Shown here: one piece after another, positions 32,672 to 41,317 of the stretch
How positions within the stretch are numbered: position 1 is the first letter of the stretch
Layout of the letters: every line of letters begins with the position of its first letter
Assembly: GCA_034435435.1 (NCBI GenBank)
Contig: DAOTXN010000053.1
Location: 1 to 63,388, forward strand
Direction: 5' to 3'
From: DAOTXN01 sp034435435
GTDB lineage: Bacteria; Chloroflexota; Anaerolineae; S140-20
DNA: 63,388 bases
The notes under the pieces: model-generated
What the model saw: only the letters and a program-made list of their open reading frames with translations
Told to the model about the DNA's origin: nothing
Databases searched by the model: none
Made by a program: the position numbers and the translations under genes

Positions 32672-33190
32672 TCAGTTTACTCCGTCGGCCCACTGGAGCG
32701 TCGCCAGGAGCCGGTCTTGATGGTCGTGAACGGTTCGGATCGCTTCCTGATGCCGGCGGATGAGGGCGACGGTGGTGGGGGAGCAGCCGGCCCGCTTGGC
32801 CCACTGCGCCCCTAGCGCCGGGTGCAGTTTGTTGACCACAAAGCCCTGTCGCCACCAGGGAGCCGTAGTCGGGTCGTCGCCGCGCGCCAGCCAGCCTAAC
32901 AGCCCCGGCGACCAGCGTTTGAGCAACACGATGGCCGTGCGCTGCCACAAGGCGATGCGCCCGGCAGCTTTGCCGGCGTCGTGCAAGAGAGCCGCCGCCA
33001 GCAGGTCTGGGTCGGCGTGTCCGGCCCGGCGCAACGTGGCGCACACGTCCAGGCTGTGGCGTTGGTCGTTGCGGGCCATGCGGCGAAACAACTCGCGCTG
33101 GGGGGGTGTTAATAATCGAGCCAGCACTTGCTCGTCGTCCTCGTCTACACGGGCCAGTAACGCGCCAAAGAACTGCTTGACCCTATACAC
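32672..33190 (-). CDS. HD-domain protein
   Basis: A 172-residue metal-dependent phosphohydrolase-like protein of the HD superfamily. The metal ligands appear as H in NDQRHSLDVC, the HD pair in AAALLHDAGKAAG (about residues 69-70), a later H in NKLHPALGAQWAKRAG and a terminal D in LQWADGV. The substrate (nucleotide or cyclic nucleotide) is unknown. It starts at GTG, eight bases inside the 3' end of the M50 protease gene, and ends one base before the TyrA-like gene, so the three appear co-transcribed. The ribosome-binding site is weak. Confidence 0.85.
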   Translation of the reverse strand: MYRVKQFFGALLARVDEDDEQVLARLLTPPQRELFRRMARNDQRHSLDVCATLRRAGHADPDLLAAALLHDAGKAAGRIALWQRTAIVLLKRWSPGLLGWLARGDDPTTAPWWRQGFVVNKLHPALGAQWAKRAGCSPTTVALIRRHQEAIRTVHDHQDRLLATLQWADGVN

Positions 33191-33863
33191 CGAGAATCAG
33201 CTTGTAGAGGGCCTCGGCGGGCGCTTGCAGAATCGTGCCCAAAATGCCGCGTCCCGGCGTCATCTGATCGAAAAAGATGATCATCAGCAAAACCATCGGC
33301 GCGTAGGGTTGCAGGCGGTCCAAAAAGTCAGAGGCGTCGTAGGCCCAGCGGGCGCGGATGGTGGCCAGGATGCCCCGCACGATGCTAAAACCGTCCAGCG
33401 GAAACAGAGGGATAAGGTTAAACAGAGCCAGGCCGATGTTGATCGAAAAAGCAATAATGAGCACCCGCAGCGCCAATTCGGGCAGCTCGAGCGCGCCGTG
33501 AATCGCCAGCCGTAAGGGAATGCCCCAGACAATAGCTTGCAAAACGTTAGAGAGCGGGCCGGCGGCAGCCGTGATGGCCATGCCCACCCGCGGACCGTGT
33601 TTGAGATAGCGTGGATTCACCGGCACGGGCTTGCCCCAACCGATGCCGTAACCGGTGAGGGCCGAGATAAACATCATCATCGTGCCGGTGGGGTCCAGGT
33701 GGGCCGCGGGGTTCAGCGTGACCCGGCCCTGATAGTAGGCCGTGCGGTCGCCCAGTTGCAGGGCGCTCCAGGCGTGGGCAAATTCGTGGATGGCGATGGC
33801 AAAGATCAGGGCCAGGATGGTGATGGAAAAATCTACCAGGTCTATGTGTGGGAACAAGTGCAT
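33183..33863 (-). CDS. Site-2 protease family membrane metalloprotease (M50)
   Basis: A 226-residue intramembrane zinc protease without PDZ domain (the compact M50B/S2P type). HEFAH in ILALIFAIAIHEFAHAWSALQLGD (about residues 26-30) gives the first zinc ligands; the second motif NLIPLFPLDGFSIVRG carries the family NxxPxxPLDG aspartate. Four to five membrane helices are apparent. Such proteins cleave anti-sigma factors or other membrane regulators, or turn over signal peptides; no substrate is suggested by the context. Transcribed away from the hrcA operon. Confidence 0.92.
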   Translation of the reverse strand: MHLFPHIDLVDFSITILALIFAIAIHEFAHAWSALQLGDRTAYYQGRVTLNPAAHLDPTGTMMMFISALTGYGIGWGKPVPVNPRYLKHGPRVGMAITAAAGPLSNVLQAIVWGIPLRLAIHGALELPELALRVLIIAFSINIGLALFNLIPLFPLDGFSIVRGILATIRARWAYDASDFLDRLQPYAPMVLLMIIFFDQMTPGRGILGTILQAPAEALYKLILGV

Positions 33864-33995
33864 TTTCTCCGCTTGAGTTGTTGTGAGGGTATTATACCAC
33901 GGGTGAGGGTGAAGACAACCCGGCTGCGGTTTGGTTAACTTCTCTCCAGCGTGCTCGCGGATTTAAACAAGTGACTTGTCATCAAAATGCATGTC

Positions 33996-34024
33996 TTGAC
34001 AGTTCACCGTCGGCGTGGTATCAT
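33996..34024 (+). promoter_or_regulatory. Sigma-70 promoter of the hrcA-grpE-dnaK-dnaJ operon
   Basis: Perfect TTGACA, a 17-bp spacer and TATCAT. The CIRCE operator begins 14 bp after the -10 box, so HrcA bound there would cover the start of transcription. Confidence 0.88.
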
Positions 34025-34037
34025 TTTATCCGAGTTT

Positions 34038-34064
34038 TTAGCACTCTCGATACTTGAGTGCTAA
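34038..34064 (+). promoter_or_regulatory. CIRCE operator (HrcA-binding site)
   Basis: TTAGCACTC, nine bases, GAGTGCTAA: an exact match to the canonical controlling inverted repeat of chaperone expression. It lies between the promoter and hrcA, giving autoregulated heat-shock repression. No other CIRCE was seen in the window. Confidence 0.97.
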
Positions 34065-34085
34065 AGCAATACCGCGAGATGAGAT

Positions 34086-35117
34086 ATGAGCGAATTAACC
34101 CCACGGCAGCAGGCCATTTTGGGCCTGGTGATCCGTGAGTACGTGACCAGGACAAATCCTGTTAGCTCGAAAATCCTTTTGGAACAGTACGACTTGGGCG
34201 TCAGCTCGGCCACGGTGCGCAACGAAATGGCGCGCCTGGAAGAGTTGGGCTATCTCATGCATCCACACACTTCGGCCGGGCGTGTGCCCACCGACACCGG
34301 CTACCGCTTTTTCGTGGAACGATTGTTGGGTGAGGTGTCGTTGCCGGCCACCGAGCAACGTATGATCACACACCAATTCCATCAAGCGCGGCTGGATATG
34401 CAGCAGTGGATGCGGCTGGCGTCTACCACGTTGGCCCGGACGGCGCGCGCCGCATCCCTGGTGACGGCTCCGCAGGCGCAAGAGTCCCTTTTTAAGCACG
34501 TGCAGCTCATCTCTACCCAGGGGCGACTGGTGCTGCTCATCCTGGTGTTGCAAGGGGGCAATGTCCAGCAGCAAATGCTCACCCTGGCCGAGCCGCTCAC
34601 CCAAGCCGAGTTGAGCCAATCCGCCGACCTGCTCAACCAGGTGTGCGCCGGTCTCAGCAGCGCCGAGATTCGCTCGCGGGTGCGCAATCTGCCCACTTTT
34701 GAGGCCGAGATCTGCGACCTGGTGCTGGAAATGATGGAACGCTCCAACTCGCGCAGCACGGGCGAAGTCTATCGCGACGGGTTGAGCGAAATGTTGAGCC
34801 AGCCCGAATTCGCTGAAGTCGAAAGTAGCCAGGGGCCTTTGCGGCTGCTAGAGGAGCGCAGCTTTCTGGATGACTTTTTGACCCAGGCGCTCAGCCCAAC
34901 GGTGGGTGGGGTACAGGTGATCATCGGCGGCGAAGGGCGCTGGGAGGAATTAAGCCATTGTAGCATGGTGCTGGCGCGTTATGGTGTGTCTGGCTTTGCC
35001 ACCGGCGCGCTGGGCGTGTTGGGACCGAGACGCATGGCTTACGGGCGGGCCATCTCGGCGGTGCGCTTTGTGGCCGAGTTGATGAGCGATCTGGTCTACG
35101 AGATGTATGCAGAATAG
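34086..35117 (+). CDS. hrcA: Heat-inducible transcription repressor HrcA
   Basis: A 343-residue repressor of class I heat-shock genes, kept active by GroEL. The N-terminal winged helix has LTPRQQAILGLVIREYVTR and SSATVRNEMARLEELGYLMH followed by the HrcA signature PHTSAGRVPTDTGYRFFVE. The GAF-like and dimerisation regions follow, and the C-terminal ends with GPRRMAYGRAISAVRFVAEL. It is the first gene of the operon directly behind the CIRCE site. Length is typical. Confidence 0.97.
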   Translation: MSELTPRQQAILGLVIREYVTRTNPVSSKILLEQYDLGVSSATVRNEMARLEELGYLMHPHTSAGRVPTDTGYRFFVERLLGEVSLPATEQRMITHQFHQARLDMQQWMRLASTTLARTARAASLVTAPQAQESLFKHVQLISTQGRLVLLILVLQGGNVQQQMLTLAEPLTQAELSQSADLLNQVCAGLSSAEIRSRVRNLPTFEAEICDLVLEMMERSNSRSTGEVYRDGLSEMLSQPEFAEVESSQGPLRLLEERSFLDDFLTQALSPTVGGVQVIIGGEGRWEELSHCSMVLARYGVSGFATGALGVLGPRRMAYGRAISAVRFVAELMSDLVYEMYAE

Positions 35118-35137
35118 TGAACAGGAGGCGACCACGC

Positions 35138-35752
35138 GTGACCGAAGGACACAGCACAATAGAAGCGAATCAAGAAGAACAGATCGTGAGTTTCGTGCGT
35201 GAAGAGACAGACGAGGCGCAAGCCATCGAAGGGCCTGTCCTGAGCGCAGTCGAAGGAGAGATTGTAGGGCAAGAGCCGGTTGATGAACTGACGGCGCTGC
35301 GCCAGCAATTGGAGACGGCGCAGGCCCAAGCCGACGAATACCTAGACGATTTGCGCCGCGAGCGAGCGGCTTTTCAGAATTACAAAAAGCGCCAAGAGAA
35401 CGAGCGGGCCGAGTTGCGTCATATCGCTCAGTCCGGGTTGTTGATGCAAATCCTGCCCGTTCTGGACGATTTTGCGCGGGCCTTGGAAGCTGTGCCCGCA
35501 GACCAGGTTGGTCAGCCGTGGGTCGAGGGCATCGCTTTGATCCAACGCAAGTTACACACGACGCTGGAAGCGGCCGGAGTGGATGAAATTCAAGTCCAGG
35601 CCGGACAGGCTTTTGATCCGTTCATCCATGAGGCGGTCACATACGAAGAGCACGACGACCATCAAGAAGGTGAAATCGTCGGCGTGGTCCAAAAAGGTTA
35701 CAAATTAGGCCAGCGCGTCTTGCGTCCGGCTATGGTCCGCGTAGCCAAATAG
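35138..35752 (+). CDS. grpE: Nucleotide exchange factor GrpE
   Basis: The co-chaperone that releases ADP from DnaK. The 204-residue protein has an acidic disordered N-terminus, the long helix QLETAQAQADEYLDDLRRER, and FQNYKKRQENERAEL with the core LLMQILPVLDDFARALE and C-terminal beta domain VQKGYKLGQRVLRPAMVRVA. I chose GTG 35138 because AGGAGG lies nine bases upstream; the longer frame begins inside the hrcA stop. The N-terminal tail contains GPVLSAVEGE, encoded by a dispersed repeat inserted in frame (separate entry). Confidence 0.95.
   Translation: MTEGHSTIEANQEEQIVSFVREETDEAQAIEGPVLSAVEGEIVGQEPVDELTALRQQLETAQAQADEYLDDLRRERAAFQNYKKRQENERAELRHIAQSGLLMQILPVLDDFARALEAVPADQVGQPWVEGIALIQRKLHTTLEAAGVDEIQVQAGQAFDPFIHEAVTYEEHDDHQEGEIVGVVQKGYKLGQRVLRPAMVRVAK
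35225..35256 (+). repeat. Dispersed repeat inserted in frame in grpE
   Basis: The sequence around CCTGTCCTGAGCGCAGTCGA, with CGAAGG at both ends, matches from memory a short repeat scattered through many environmental genomes, usually in spacers, where it translates as PVLSxVEG or, on the other strand, FDCAQDRPFDGLRL. Here it encodes residues of the disordered GrpE N-terminus without breaking the frame. Confidence 0.6.
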
Positions 35753-35757
35753 CGAAT

Positions 35758-35780
35758 CCCTGGCGCTCCCAGCGCCAGGG
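35758..35780 (+). promoter_or_regulatory. Intercistronic hairpin between grpE and dnaK
   Basis: CCCTGGCGCT pairs with AGCGCCAGGG around CCC, without a T tract. It does not cover the dnaK Shine-Dalgarno (AAGGAG, 35800-35805). It may mark mRNA processing or stabilise the dnaK message against 3'-5' decay. Confidence 0.55.
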
Positions 35781-35815
35781 CAAGCGAGCGAATATCATCA
35801 AGGAGTCTAGTAATT

Positions 35816-37711
35816 ATGGGCAAGATTATCGGCATTGACTTGGGCACGACCAACTCGGTTGTGGCAGTGATGGAGGGCGGCGAGCCTACCGTGATCTCTA
35901 GCGCGGAGGGTGGACGCCTATTTCCATCCGTCGTCGCCATTAATCCCAAAAACGGCGAACGCATGGTGGGACAAGTGGCCCGGCGCCAGGCAGTGGTCAA
36001 CCCTGAAAACACCGTCTTTTCCGTCAAACGCTTCATGGGGCGCAAATATAGCGATCCCCAAGTGCAGCGGGCAAAAGGATTGGTCCCTTATGGCGTGGCC
36101 GAAGCGCCCAACGGCGACGTGCGGGTCACGATGGGGGGCAAAGAATACTCCCCGCCCGAAATTGCTGCGATGATCCTGCAGAAAATCAAAGCCGACGCCG
36201 AGGCCTATCTGGGCGAACCCGTGACCCAGGCCGTCATCACCGTCCCGGCCTATTTTAACGACAGCCAGCGCCAGGCGACCAAAGATGCGGGCAAGATCGC
36301 CGGGCTGGAAGTATTGCGCATCATCAACGAGCCGACCGCTTCGTCGCTAGCCTATGGGCTGGGCGAGAAAAAGGACGAGACCATCGCCGTGTACGACCTG
36401 GGGGGCGGCACGTTCGATATCAGCATCCTCGACGTGGGCGACGGCGTGTTCGAAGTCAAGAGCACCAACGGCGACACGTTTTTAGGAGGCGACGATTTTG
36501 ACCAGCGCGTGATCGACTGGGTGGCCGATGAGTTCAAGCGTGATCAAGGCATCGACTTGCGCCAAGACCGCCAGGCCTTGCAGCGGCTCAAGGAAGCGTC
36601 TGAAAGGGCCAAGATCGAGCTTTCGACGACGATGCAAAGCGAGATCAACCTGCCTTTCATCACCGCCGACGCCAGCGGCCCCAAGCATCTGAACATGACC
36701 CTGACCCGCGCCAAGCTGGAGCAACTAACCGAGGACCTGGTCGCCCGCACCATCGGCCCGTGCAAGCAGGCGCTGGCCGACGCCAAACTCAAGCCCGAAG
36801 CCATTGACGAAGTGATCCTGGTCGGCGGGCAGACGCGTATGCCCGCGATTCAGGAGGCCGTGCGTAAGTTTTTTGGCCGCGAGCCGCACAAAGGCGTCAA
36901 CCCCGACGAGGTGGTGGGAGTCGGCGCAGCCATCCAGGCGGGCGTGCTGGGCGGCGACGTGAAGGATGTGCTACTGCTCGATGTCACGCCGCTCACACTT
37001 AGCATCGAGACCCTGGGCGGCGTCGCCACCGGTCTGATCCAGCGCAACACCACCATCCCGACCAAAAAGAGCCAGATCTTTTCCACCGCCGCCGACGGGC
37101 AGACACAGGTTGAAATCCACGTGGTGCAGGGCGAGCGCCCTATGGCCGGCGATAACAAGAGCCTGGGCAAGTTTATCCTTGATGGCATCCCCCCGGCGCC
37201 GCGCGGCATCCCGCAGATCGAAGTGACGTTCGACATTGACGCCGATGGCATCTTGCACGTAAAAGCCCAAGACAAGGCCACCGGGCGCGAACAGAGCATG
37301 CGCATCATTCCCTCCAGCGGGTTGGCGGACACCGAGATTGAAAAGATGATCCAGGACGCCGACCGTTTCCGTGAGCAGGATCAACTGCGCAAAGAGGCGG
37401 TCGAAGCGCGCAACATGGCCGACTCGACCGTCTACTCTGCCGAAAAGCTGCTGAAAGAGCAGGCCGACAAAGTACCGGCGGCGAGCAAGGAAAAAGTTGA
37501 AGCCAAGATCGAAAAGGTCAAAAAGACCCTGGAAGGGGGCGACACCAACGCTATCCGCCAGGCGACGGCAGAGTTGAGCGGCGCGGTCCAGGAATTGGGA
37601 GCCTCTATGTACAGCTCATCTGGACCAGAAGCGCCCCCGCCGGGCGATGACGGACCCGCCGCCGGCCCACGAGACGAAGACGTCATCGAGGGCGAGTTCA
37701 GCGAAGCCTAA
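35816..37711 (+). CDS. dnaK: Chaperone DnaK (Hsp70)
   Basis: The 631-residue ATP-driven chaperone. The nucleotide-binding domain starts IIGIDLGTTNSVVAVMEGG and contains VITVPAYFNDSQRQATKDAG, RIINEPTASSLAYGL and AVYDLGGGTFDISILDVGDG; the linker is DVLLLDVTPLTLSIET; the substrate domain includes TTIPTKKSQIFSTA. The C-terminal lid ends in an acidic EDVIEGEFSEA, a variant of the EEVD-like tail. AAGGAG precedes the ATG. Third gene of the CIRCE operon. Confidence 0.98.
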   Translation: MGKIIGIDLGTTNSVVAVMEGGEPTVISSAEGGRLFPSVVAINPKNGERMVGQVARRQAVVNPENTVFSVKRFMGRKYSDPQVQRAKGLVPYGVAEAPNGDVRVTMGGKEYSPPEIAAMILQKIKADAEAYLGEPVTQAVITVPAYFNDSQRQATKDAGKIAGLEVLRIINEPTASSLAYGLGEKKDETIAVYDLGGGTFDISILDVGDGVFEVKSTNGDTFLGGDDFDQRVIDWVADEFKRDQGIDLRQDRQALQRLKEASERAKIELSTTMQSEINLPFITADASGPKHLNMTLTRAKLEQLTEDLVARTIGPCKQALADAKLKPEAIDEVILVGGQTRMPAIQEAVRKFFGREPHKGVNPDEVVGVGAAIQAGVLGGDVKDVLLLDVTPLTLSIETLGGVATGLIQRNTTIPTKKSQIFSTAADGQTQVEIHVVQGERPMAGDNKSLGKFILDGIPPAPRGIPQIEVTFDIDADGILHVKAQDKATGREQSMRIIPSSGLADTEIEKMIQDADRFREQDQLRKEAVEARNMADSTVYSAEKLLKEQADKVPAASKEKVEAKIEKVKKTLEGGDTNAIRQATAELSGAVQELGASMYSSSGPEAPPPGDDGPAAGPRDEDVIEGEFSEA

Positions 37712-37717
37712 TCAAAT

Positions 37718-37746
37718 CTTCCTGGAAGCTCTCAGCTTCCAGGAAG
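37718..37746 (+). promoter_or_regulatory. Hairpin overlapping the dnaJ ribosome-binding site
   Basis: A 13-bp perfect stem (CTTCCTGGAAGCT / AGCTTCCAGGAAG) with loop CTC. The 3' arm contains AGGAAG, the first part of the dnaJ Shine-Dalgarno AGGAAGGTGA, so the site is partly base-paired. It could tune the DnaK:DnaJ ratio, perhaps with temperature. Confidence 0.6.
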
Positions 37747-37759
37747 GTGACGTTTCATT

Positions 37760-38875
37760 ATGAGCAGCAAGCGCGACTATTACGAAGTGCTCGGCGTCAG
37801 CCGTACGGTTGATCCTGACGAATTGAAAAAGGCCTACCGGCGTCTGGCGCGCCAATATCACCCGGACGTCAACAAAGAACCTGGGGCCGAGGAACGCTTC
37901 AAAGAGATCAACGAAGCTTACGAAGTTCTGTCGGACGCCGAGAAACGCCGGACTTTTGACCGCTATGGGCACGCCGGCCTGGAAGGGAATATCGGCGGCT
38001 TTGGCGATTTTGGGGGCATCAACGACATCTTTGAAGAGTTTTTTGGCTTTGGCAGCGGCGCCCGGACCCGGCGGCGCGGCCCTCGGCGCGGCAACGACTT
38101 GCAGCATGAGCTACGCATTGCCTTTGACGAGGCGGTCTTTGGCTGCGACAAAGAGATCGAAATCTATCGCATGGACACCTGCCCGGTGTGTCAGGGTTCG
38201 GGGGCCGAGCCTGGCACCACGCCGCTGCGCTGTAACCAGTGCAACGGCACAGGCGAGGTGCAACGGGTGCAGCAGTCTATTTTGGGATCGTTCGTCAATG
38301 TGATGACGTGCTCGGCCTGCCAGGGAGAGGGTGAAGTGATCTCGATTCCCTGCCAGCACTGCCGGGGCCAAAAGCAGATCCGCGTCACCCGTAGCATCAC
38401 GGTCAAAATCCCGCCTGGGGTGGATGATGGCACGCGCATCCGGCTGGCCGGGGAGGGCGAGCCGGGCATCCGAGGCGGTCCGCCGGGCAATCTCTATGTG
38501 CTGTTGCGCGTGCAGCCTCACCGCTTCTTCCGGCGCAGCGGCGACGATGTGATCTTGGAGCTAAACGTCAACGTGGCCCAAGCGGCCTTGGGCGACAAGG
38601 TGTCTATCCCTACGCTGGACGGCGATGAAACGATTGCTATTCCTGCCGGCACGCAGACCGGGCGCATCTTTCGCTTGCGCGGGCGCGGCGTGCCGCACCT
38701 GCGGCGCGGGGGGCGGGGCGACCTGCTCATCGTAACCCAGGTGGTTGTACCCACTGAGCTGGACGAGCGCCAACGGCAACTGTTTCAAGAGTTGGGCAAG
38801 ACCTTGGGCAATGAGGTCATCCCGCAGGGCGAACGGGGTTTTATGGATCGCGTGAAAGACCTGTTCAATTTGTAA
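37760..38875 (+). CDS. dnaJ: Chaperone DnaJ (Hsp40)
   Basis: The 371-residue DnaK co-chaperone. The J domain has DYYEVLGVSRTVDPDELKKA with the HPD motif in QYHPDVNKEPG; a short Gly/Phe region (GFGDFGGINDIFEEFFGFGSG) follows. The zinc domain shows CPVCQGSG, CNQCNGTG, CSACQGEG and a degenerate fourth CQHCRGQK (the closing GxG is lost but both cysteines are kept). The C-terminal substrate domains end in GFMDRVKDLFNL. Last gene of the operon, before a strong terminator. Confidence 0.97.
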   Translation: MSSKRDYYEVLGVSRTVDPDELKKAYRRLARQYHPDVNKEPGAEERFKEINEAYEVLSDAEKRRTFDRYGHAGLEGNIGGFGDFGGINDIFEEFFGFGSGARTRRRGPRRGNDLQHELRIAFDEAVFGCDKEIEIYRMDTCPVCQGSGAEPGTTPLRCNQCNGTGEVQRVQQSILGSFVNVMTCSACQGEGEVISIPCQHCRGQKQIRVTRSITVKIPPGVDDGTRIRLAGEGEPGIRGGPPGNLYVLLRVQPHRFFRRSGDDVILELNVNVAQAALGDKVSIPTLDGDETIAIPAGTQTGRIFRLRGRGVPHLRRGGRGDLLIVTQVVVPTELDERQRQLFQELGKTLGNEVIPQGERGFMDRVKDLFNL

Positions 38876-38877
38876 AA

Positions 38878-38912
38878 AAGACCCGCCAGGTCTCGGAGAC
38901 CTGGCGGGTCTT
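38878..38912. terminator. Bidirectional terminator after dnaJ
   Basis: A very long perfect stem (17 bp: AAGACCCGCCAGGTCTC and its complement) with A-rich and T-rich flanks separates the convergent dnaJ and MerR-type regulator genes. The A run upstream (AAAAAAG) gives a T tract for the minus-strand gene. Confidence 0.85.
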
Positions 38913-38916
38913 GACG

Positions 38917-40212
38917 TCACTTGATCGGGATATAGATGGTGAACTGCGAGCCTTTTACGACGGGGTCAAAGCTCTCATCGTACCGCTCAAAGTCGGGGCC
39001 GACGGCGCGCTGATAGCCCGACCCCGGCAGCCACGTCTGCAGAGCATAACGGTAGGTCTCGCCGATGTTGGGCAGCGTGGTACTAAAGACAGCGTATTGG
39101 TTCGCCGGCACGTCCCAGGACTCCATGCCTGCGGGGATGTCCTCGACGCGACTCACCTCAAAGCCGGCCAGGTATTCGAATTCGCCGTCCGCCTCCATGT
39201 CGCGGCAGACGCCATAGGCATCTCCCGCAATGTGCTTGATCTCCTGTAAGCGCGGCGTGATCTCGGCCCACAGTTGGGCGATTTCGTTGTTCTCGTTCTT
39301 GCCGCGATATTTCATCCCGACCACGGTGAACGCCGCTTGGGTCACGATCTTGGGTTCCATGTCCTTTTTCTCCTTTTGCATAAAAATGGGGATCGGTTTC
39401 TTTTCCACCGGAAACTGTAGCTCGGCGACGCAATCGCTCACGTCTTGCTCCCAGGCCACCCCGCGCAGGTAGACTTCGCGGTTCGGGCCGGTCACGCGAT
39501 AGTCGTTGGCTTCGATCCACGCCAATAGCGCGTTGTACGGCTCGGACAGAGTCGTAAAGCTGCCGTGGTGAACCACGCAGGCCATCGTTTTCGCGCCGGG
39601 CAGGTGATGCGCCACCACACGAGATGTGCCCGGCAAGAGCCTGGGGATTGGCGCGGCCGCTTCGACGTCTACACCCCGCTCGTGGAACTCGGCGTCGTAA
39701 TACACGGCCAGGCCCGGGCATGTGGCATCCAGGGCGACGTCGTGCGCCCGCAGGTAGGCCCGTAGCTCGTCGAACAGGCGTGGCACGGCGTCGTGGCCGG
39801 GGATCACCTCGCGGATGCCGACCACCCGTTGCACCGGTACGCCTTTAAGCACGACCTCGTATTGTGGGACTGCGCCTTCGCGCTCGATCTGTCGCAGCCG
39901 GGCCTCGATGCGCGCCAGCCGGGCTTGCTCGGTCCGAATCTGCCGCTCCAGTTCCGCGTGCCGCATGCGCAGCATGCCCCGCAGCTCGTCGGCCGACAGG
40001 TCGTCGCGCAGCGCCGTCTGGATCTGCTCTAGCGAAAAGCCCAGGTCCTTGAGCGCCAGGATGCGGTTGAGACGGGGCAACTGGTCCAGCGCGTAGTAGC
40101 GATAGCTGGTGTAACGGTCGATCCAGGCCGGTTTGAGTAGCCCTAACTTGCCGTAATAGCGCAGCGTTTTCACCGAGACTTGCGCCAGTTTGGAAAAGTC
40201 ACCGATCTTTAT
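38917..40212 (-). CDS. MerR-type regulator with two GyrI-like effector domains
   Basis: A multidrug-type regulator. The MerR winged helix ends KTLRYYGKLGLLKPAWIDRYTSYRYY, followed by a coiled coil (HAELERQIRTEQARLARIEA) and two GyrI-like/AraC_E_bind ligand domains (about 125-270 and 285-430 of the extended protein). The first in-frame ATG/GTG/TTG is the GTG at 40173, but that would remove the first half of the HTH. The frame continues upstream as IKIGDFSKLAQVSV, exactly the family start, up to ACG-ATA preceded by AAGGAG. I therefore extend the gene to a non-standard start (ATA 40212, or ACG 40215). A duplicated GyrI domain is uncommon; it may have arisen by fusion with a separate GyrI protein, as the linker MQKEKKDMEPKIV looks like a former start region. 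Confidence 0.75.
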   Translation of the reverse strand: MKIGDFSKLAQVSVKTLRYYGKLGLLKPAWIDRYTSYRYYALDQLPRLNRILALKDLGFSLEQIQTALRDDLSADELRGMLRMRHAELERQIRTEQARLARIEARLRQIEREGAVPQYEVVLKGVPVQRVVGIREVIPGHDAVPRLFDELRAYLRAHDVALDATCPGLAVYYDAEFHERGVDVEAAAPIPRLLPGTSRVVAHHLPGAKTMACVVHHGSFTTLSEPYNALLAWIEANDYRVTGPNREVYLRGVAWEQDVSDCVAELQFPVEKKPIPIFMQKEKKDMEPKIVTQAAFTVVGMKYRGKNENNEIAQLWAEITPRLQEIKHIAGDAYGVCRDMEADGEFEYLAGFEVSRVEDIPAGMESWDVPANQYAVFSTTLPNIGETYRYALQTWLPGSGYQRAVGPDFERYDESFDPVVKGSQFTIYIPIK

Positions 40213-40393
40213 CGTCTGCTCCTTGAAATGTCGTCCTTCTGGCCAGAAGTAACCTCATTATACACCCTCCCATAAGGGGAGAGTCAAGAGGTAACGCGTC
40301 TCACTTTGAGAAAATGCCTTCCGCTGTTATAATCTTTTTTGTTCGCTCCAGCGTTGCACTTTTCCTATCTTCGGCTGAATATGGGAGGTCGAA

Positions 40394-41299
40394 ATGAAAC
40401 TCACCGGCATCCATTTTCTATTGAGCTATCGTTGCACCAGCGAGTGCGACCATTGCTTTCTGTGGGGCAGCCCGTTGGCCGGCGGGACGATGACCCTGGC
40501 CCAGGTGCGCGACGTGCTCCGCCAGGCGCGAGCGCTGGGCACGGTGGACATGATTTATTTCGAGGGCGGCGAGCCGTTCCTGTTTTACCCGGTGATGCTG
40601 GCCGGACTGCGCGAGGCGACGACCATGGGTTTCCAGACGGGAATCGTCTCCAATTGCTACTGGGCCACCTCGGTTGAGGACGCCGTCGAGTGGCTGCGCC
40701 CCATCGCCGAAATCGGCGTCGCCGACTTGAGCCTGTCTAGCGACCTGTTTCACGGCGACGCCATGATGACGACAGAGGCGCGCCACGCCATCCAGGCCGC
40801 GCAGCAGTTGGGCCTGTCGGAAAGCGTGCTCACCATTGAGCCGCCCGTAGGCTGCGCCGCCTACACCGACAAAGCCAAAGGTGAGCCGATCACCGGTGGG
40901 CAGGTGCGTTTTCGGGGGCGAGCTGCGGCCACACTCACCGACGGTGCGCCGCGCCGACCTTGGACCGTCTTCACCGAATGCCCGGACGAGGATTTTGTCG
41001 AGATAGGCCGGGTGCACGTGGACGCTTTTGGCAATCTGCACGTGTGCCAGGGAGTGGTGCTGGGCAATCTGTGGCAACGCCCGCTCAAGGAAATCGTCGC
41101 AAATTACGATCCCCACCGCCATCCCATCATCGGCCCGCTGCTGGAGGGCGGGCCGGCGCGGCTGGTCGAACGCTATGGCCTGAGCTGGGACGAGGCCTTT
41201 GCGGACGCCTGCCACCTGTGCTATCGGGCCCGGGATGCCTTGCGCCCGCGCTTTCCAGAATATCTCACTCCGGCCCAGGTTTACGGGGAGATCGGGTAA
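40394..41299 (+). CDS. Radical SAM protein
   Basis: A 301-residue radical SAM enzyme. The [4Fe-4S] motif is CTSECDHC near residues 14-21, and the GGE-type SAM motif is YFEGGEPF. Additional cysteines in the C-terminal half (TECPDEDF, VCQGVVLGN, ACHLCYRARD) look like a reduced SPASM-like auxiliary-cluster domain, as in peptide-modifying enzymes and anaerobic sulfatase activators. No precursor peptide or partner gene is recognised next to it, so the substrate is unknown. GGGAGG precedes the ATG. Confidence 0.88.
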   Translation: MKLTGIHFLLSYRCTSECDHCFLWGSPLAGGTMTLAQVRDVLRQARALGTVDMIYFEGGEPFLFYPVMLAGLREATTMGFQTGIVSNCYWATSVEDAVEWLRPIAEIGVADLSLSSDLFHGDAMMTTEARHAIQAAQQLGLSESVLTIEPPVGCAAYTDKAKGEPITGGQVRFRGRAAATLTDGAPRRPWTVFTECPDEDFVEIGRVHVDAFGNLHVCQGVVLGNLWQRPLKEIVANYDPHRHPIIGPLLEGGPARLVERYGLSWDEAFADACHLCYRARDALRPRFPEYLTPAQVYGEIG

Positions 41300-41317
41300 A
41301 AGATTTAACGAAATTTG

